From NCBI GenBank assembly GCA_037953745.1, contig JBAKBP010010420.1, forward strand, positions 1 through 64,000: DNA of 64,000 nucleotides. Direction: 5' to 3'. The DNA comes from Lithodes maja (Eukaryota; Arthropoda; Malacostraca; Decapoda; Lithodidae). Below are positions 61,244 to 64,000 of the stretch, in pieces. The first letter of the stretch is position 1, and each line of letters starts with the position of its first letter. A program made the position numbers and the translations under genes. The notes beneath the pieces are model-generated. The model saw only the letters and a program-made list of their open reading frames with translations. It did not search any database and had not been told where the DNA came from.

Positions 61244-61315
61244 TTAAGGCTTTCCAACTCGTGGATGTCTTTTGTGGATTCTACCCGAGACGCTGAACCC
61301 AGCGACGCCATTCCT

Positions 61316-61762
61316 TCTTCCTTCCCCTGCGGTCATACTGATAGGTGGTGTCTCGCCAGTGCTCCGCTTTATTCTTCATTCGTTCAACTCTAGTGAGTCT
61401 TTTGCTCATTTGTATATATCTGAGTTGTTATAGAATACACTCGACCCTCCATTTGCCATACCCCCAATTGCTGGTTTTCGGATTTCCCGGTCACTGACCG
61501 ACCCCCGGACAATATTTGATAGGCCCGTACATATGTACGGAAAAGTACGGAAACATTAACGAAAGTAAGGCATTCGAATTTACCGCACTGCACCGCACCG
61601 CGCATGTTTTCCGCACTCCTCATATTTCTGAATACTGTACTACTATAGGGCTAGTACATGGCAATTAAAATATGTAAAGGATAATAAGACACCAGTAACA
61701 TTTTAAGAGTGTATTATTGAATTAGGGCTAGGCCTATTTTGTTAGTTTTTTATCCTTCGTCA
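61316..61762. other. Spacer with one Tigger-like left end
   Basis: At 61438, after TA, the sequence CACTCGACCCTCCATTTGCC resembles the end of the intact Tigger and element 4. No matching right end is seen; sequence runs into a LINE fragment at 61763. Confidence 0.5.
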
Positions 61763-62130
61763 TGCTAGACAAATTAAATCTACCGAGTCTAAAAGAGAGG
61801 AGAGAGAGGGGAGACATGATAATGATGTACAAATGTACCCGGGGGCTGGAGAGGCTGGATAGGGAGGATATATTAATTATGGATACAGGAATAACTAGAG
61901 GCCACAGCTACAAAGTAAAAAGACCTACCTGCAAGAACGATATCAGGAAGTTTAGCTTCCCCTATAGATGTATTGACAAATGGAATGGGCTGGAGGAGGA
62001 GGTGGTAGGGGCGAGGAACATCCATATTTTCAAGAAAAAATTGGATAAAAAGTAGAGTGAGAGACGGGACAACACGAGCTTAGCTCAACTCCTGTAAACT
62101 ACAATTAGGTAAATACAATTAGGTAAATAC
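61763..62130 (+). pseudogene. CR1-like LINE 3' fragment
   Basis: LDKLNLPSLKERRERGDMIM to FKKKLDKK, then the standard 3' end CACGAGCTTAGCTC and AATTAGGTAAATAC units. Almost identical in protein to the copy at 53575-53890. Confidence 0.83.
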
Positions 62131-62488
62131 TAAGTGTCTGCCTCATTACTGTCCCTCTCGTCATTGTCCGCATCGTTATTCTTCTCCTCATTACCATGAT
62201 AGATACTTTGGGCCCTTATTTCCTCCCTAGTCGGGTATCTCAGCTCCTCGGTTCTACATGGCTTGCCCTACGAAGCCTTCAAAGCTGGAATAGTTTATAT
62301 ATACACGTCGCCATTTTGCCAATTTTGGTCCAAGTGGCATTCTTTCTTCTTGTTGTCGCAGCGCATGTTGCCGCCGAAAGTACATTTCTGGCATAGCTGA
62401 ACACATGTTCTTTCAAGCCAAACGAATAGGCTATTAACGAAAAATACTGCCGCTTGGGATTGTTATGTTTATAAATGCAATAACATTA
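62131..62488. other. Unassigned unique-looking DNA
   Basis: About 360 bp. One open frame (62196-62396) encodes a hydrophobic stretch without a recognised motif; I do not call it a gene. Confidence 0.45.
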
Positions 62489-62691
62489 CAGTAAACCCTA
62501 GCTATCTCGGACTAATTGGGGGGGGGGGGGGGGGAGAGACCACTTCCGAGAAGCCCGATTTTCCGAGATGTCCGAAGTCCGACTTATGTCCGACTTAAGA
62601 GAGGGAAAAGTCAGAATTAGAAGAGGAAAGCCCGCGCCACCAGAGATGTCTGTCTGTCTATCTATTTAATGCATCTATCTCCCTTATACAT
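62489..62691 (+). mobile_element. Tigger-like element, left end (element 3 family)
   Basis: After TA (62487-62488) it reads CAGTAAACCCTAGCTATCTC, then the element-3 interior with a run of about 16 G (62519-62534) and the TCCGACTTATGTCCGACTTAA segment. It is interrupted by a LINE at 62692; the right end lies beyond the window. Confidence 0.72.
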
Positions 62692-63912
62692 GAAGGCCTT
62701 CGATAAGGTCCCACATAAAAGGTTAATAGAGAAAGTTAGAAGCTATAATATAGGGGAGAAATGTGTGAAATGGATAGAAGCCTTCCTGAAAGATCGGAGA
62801 CAGAGGGTACTGGTGAATGGAATAGGCTCGAGGTGGAGGGAAATTACAAGTTGGGTACCTCAGGGATCTGTGTTGGGACCACTACTGTTCGTTATATTTA
62901 TCAACGACTTAACTGAAGTTATAACTAATGGAAGTGAGGTATACCTGTATGCGGATGACACTAAGCTGTATAGAAGAGTGAGGAGTAAGGAAGATGTGGG
63001 TTTGCTTCAAGGAGATGTGGAGGGCATGAAGGGATGGTCTGAGCATTGGTTAATGCCTTTTCATCCAAAAAAATGCAAGTACATGCGGATTGGGACAAGC
63101 AAGATAGACAAGGTAGGATACAGTATGTATGAAGCGATGGAGGAAGTGAATGCATAAAAGGATATAGGAGTAGTGATAGACAATAAGTTAAATTTCTCAG
63201 AACATTTAGCGGAAAAGATAAACAAAGCCAATAGAATTGTAGGGCTGATAAGGAGGACATTTGTGTCACTTGACGAAGAAATCTTCAGGAATCTCTATAC
63301 AGCGCTGGTTAGGCCGCACCTGGAATATGCGAACCAGGTGTGGGCTCCATATATGGTGAAGGATATAGAAGCAGTGGAGAAAGTGCAGAGGAGAGCTAGC
63401 AAGCTAGTACCAACATTTAAGAACGCGGGCTATGAGCAGAGGTTGAGGACACTGGGACTTCCGACACTGGCATATAGGAGAAAGAGAGGGGATATGATAG
63501 AGACTTTTAAGATAGTGTCAGGAAAGTATGATGAGGATGTGTGTGAAGGTATCTTCTTGATGCGGAAGGGAACAAGAACGAGAGGACACTCTAAGAAAAT
63601 TTACAAAGAAAGAAATAGGCTTGAGAAGGCAAGGAACTCATTTTGTGATAGAGTGGAACGCACTGCCCCAGTATGTAGTCGATTCCAAATCAATAAGGGA
63701 GTTTGAAAGTAATCTTGATAAAGCATGGGGAAGACAAGATTTGAAGTTTGATTATAAAGCAAAAATACAGAATAGTAAAAATGTTGCATCTGCTACCGCC
63801 GCCGCCAACACCGTGAACGACCGCAGCAGTGCAAGTACTGGTACTGAGCTGGATACACAGGCCTAGTTGGCCTTTTTCCACAGGATCTACTATAAGAAAC
63901 TGTAAGAAACTG
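62692..63912 (+). pseudogene. CR1-like LINE (second family), 3' part
   Basis: From KAFDKVPHKRLIEKVRSYN through VPQGSVLGPLLFVIFINDL and LYADDTKLY, an in-frame TAA after EEVNA (63155-63157), then the C-terminal domain in the same frame to 63706 and a shifted last part ending SSASTGTELDTQA at 63866. The tail has AAACTGTAAG units. TATACAT at 62685-62691 and 63913-63919 is a 7 bp target-site duplication. Confidence 0.85.
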
Positions 63913-64000
63913 TATACATCTTAGCTCCTAATCGGTTCTGCAGAAATGGAGCTAAGATTGAAACAGCCAAAATCGGGGCACTGTTCTTATGGGGAAAATT

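Larger units (their letters stand above)
59811..61315 (+). repeat. Solo DIRS-type ITR 2, split by two TTAA MITEs
   Basis: It begins TTTATTAGTGGCCCCTCCAT, then CATTGACGATATGCC and the TACTCACTACGAAAA word typical of the ITR. After the two MITEs the ITR resumes at 61248 with GCTTTCCAACTCGTGGATGT and ACGCTGAACCCAGCGACGCC, aligned with AAGCTTTCC...GTGGATG and the GACGCTGA...GGCGTC words of the intact ITRs. Confidence 0.72.

Noticed and set aside
62196..62396. 66-codon hydrophobic ORF
   Set aside because: Short, no recognised motif, no splice context, in unassigned DNA.

Overview
The window is eukaryotic, repeat-dense nuclear DNA, most likely from a decapod crustacean. That host call is inference. 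It rests on the abundance of DIRS1-like tyrosine-recombinase retrotransposons (described as widespread in Decapoda), the mix of CR1/RTE-like LINEs, Tigger and piggyBac relatives, a tRNA-derived SINE, and a single animal WD40 exon. No rRNA, true tRNA gene, CRISPR array or bacterial operon is present. Almost all coding capacity belongs to transposable elements (TEs), and most copies are broken.

Layout. 1-5385: 3' part of a Ty3/gypsy-type element with the rare order integrase, RT, RNase H, followed by a putative 1.85 kb LTR; it sits inside DIRS copy A. 5386-13876: DIRS copy A (minus strand), carrying an apparently intact full-length Tigger transposon (10631-13033). About 13912-21375: DIRS copy C (plus strand), 5'-truncated, with two LINE insertions, a nested 382 bp TA-flanked MITE and a TTAA-flanked MITE. 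21376-23695: 3' end of a piggyBac transposase gene, a 177 bp satellite, a SINE and a TTAA terminus. 23847-33512: DIRS copy B (minus strand), complete end to end (ITR, gag, RT/RH, YR, internal complementary region, extended ITR), inserted in a short minisatellite. 33513-35220: minisatellite and AT-rich DNA. 35220-39191: LINE with an N-terminal 2A-like motif and a PHD finger. 39200-44532: degenerate RTE-like LINE, then a CR1-like LINE. 44533-47999: Tigger-like MITE, SINE, LINE fragments and one WD40 (POC1-like) exon. 48022-51992: three Tigger-like non-autonomous elements nested like Russian dolls. 52150-64000: CR1-like and RTE-like LINEs inserted into one another, solo DIRS ITRs and two abutting TTAA MITEs.

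The elements form autonomous/non-autonomous sets. The intact Tigger transposase (653 aa from its likely ATG) shares TIR-end similarity with at least five non-autonomous elements here. The piggyBac 3' end resembles the ends of the TTAA MITEs. The three DIRS copies act as each other's empty sites, which fixes three insertion boundaries to the base (one TA, two TTAA). The strongest leads are the INT-RT-RH element, the 2A-PHD LINE, repeated nesting of Tigger-like elements at one TA site of an internal satellite, an uninterrupted 725-codon chimera of a CR1 endonuclease and an RTE reverse transcriptase, and the isolated host exon.
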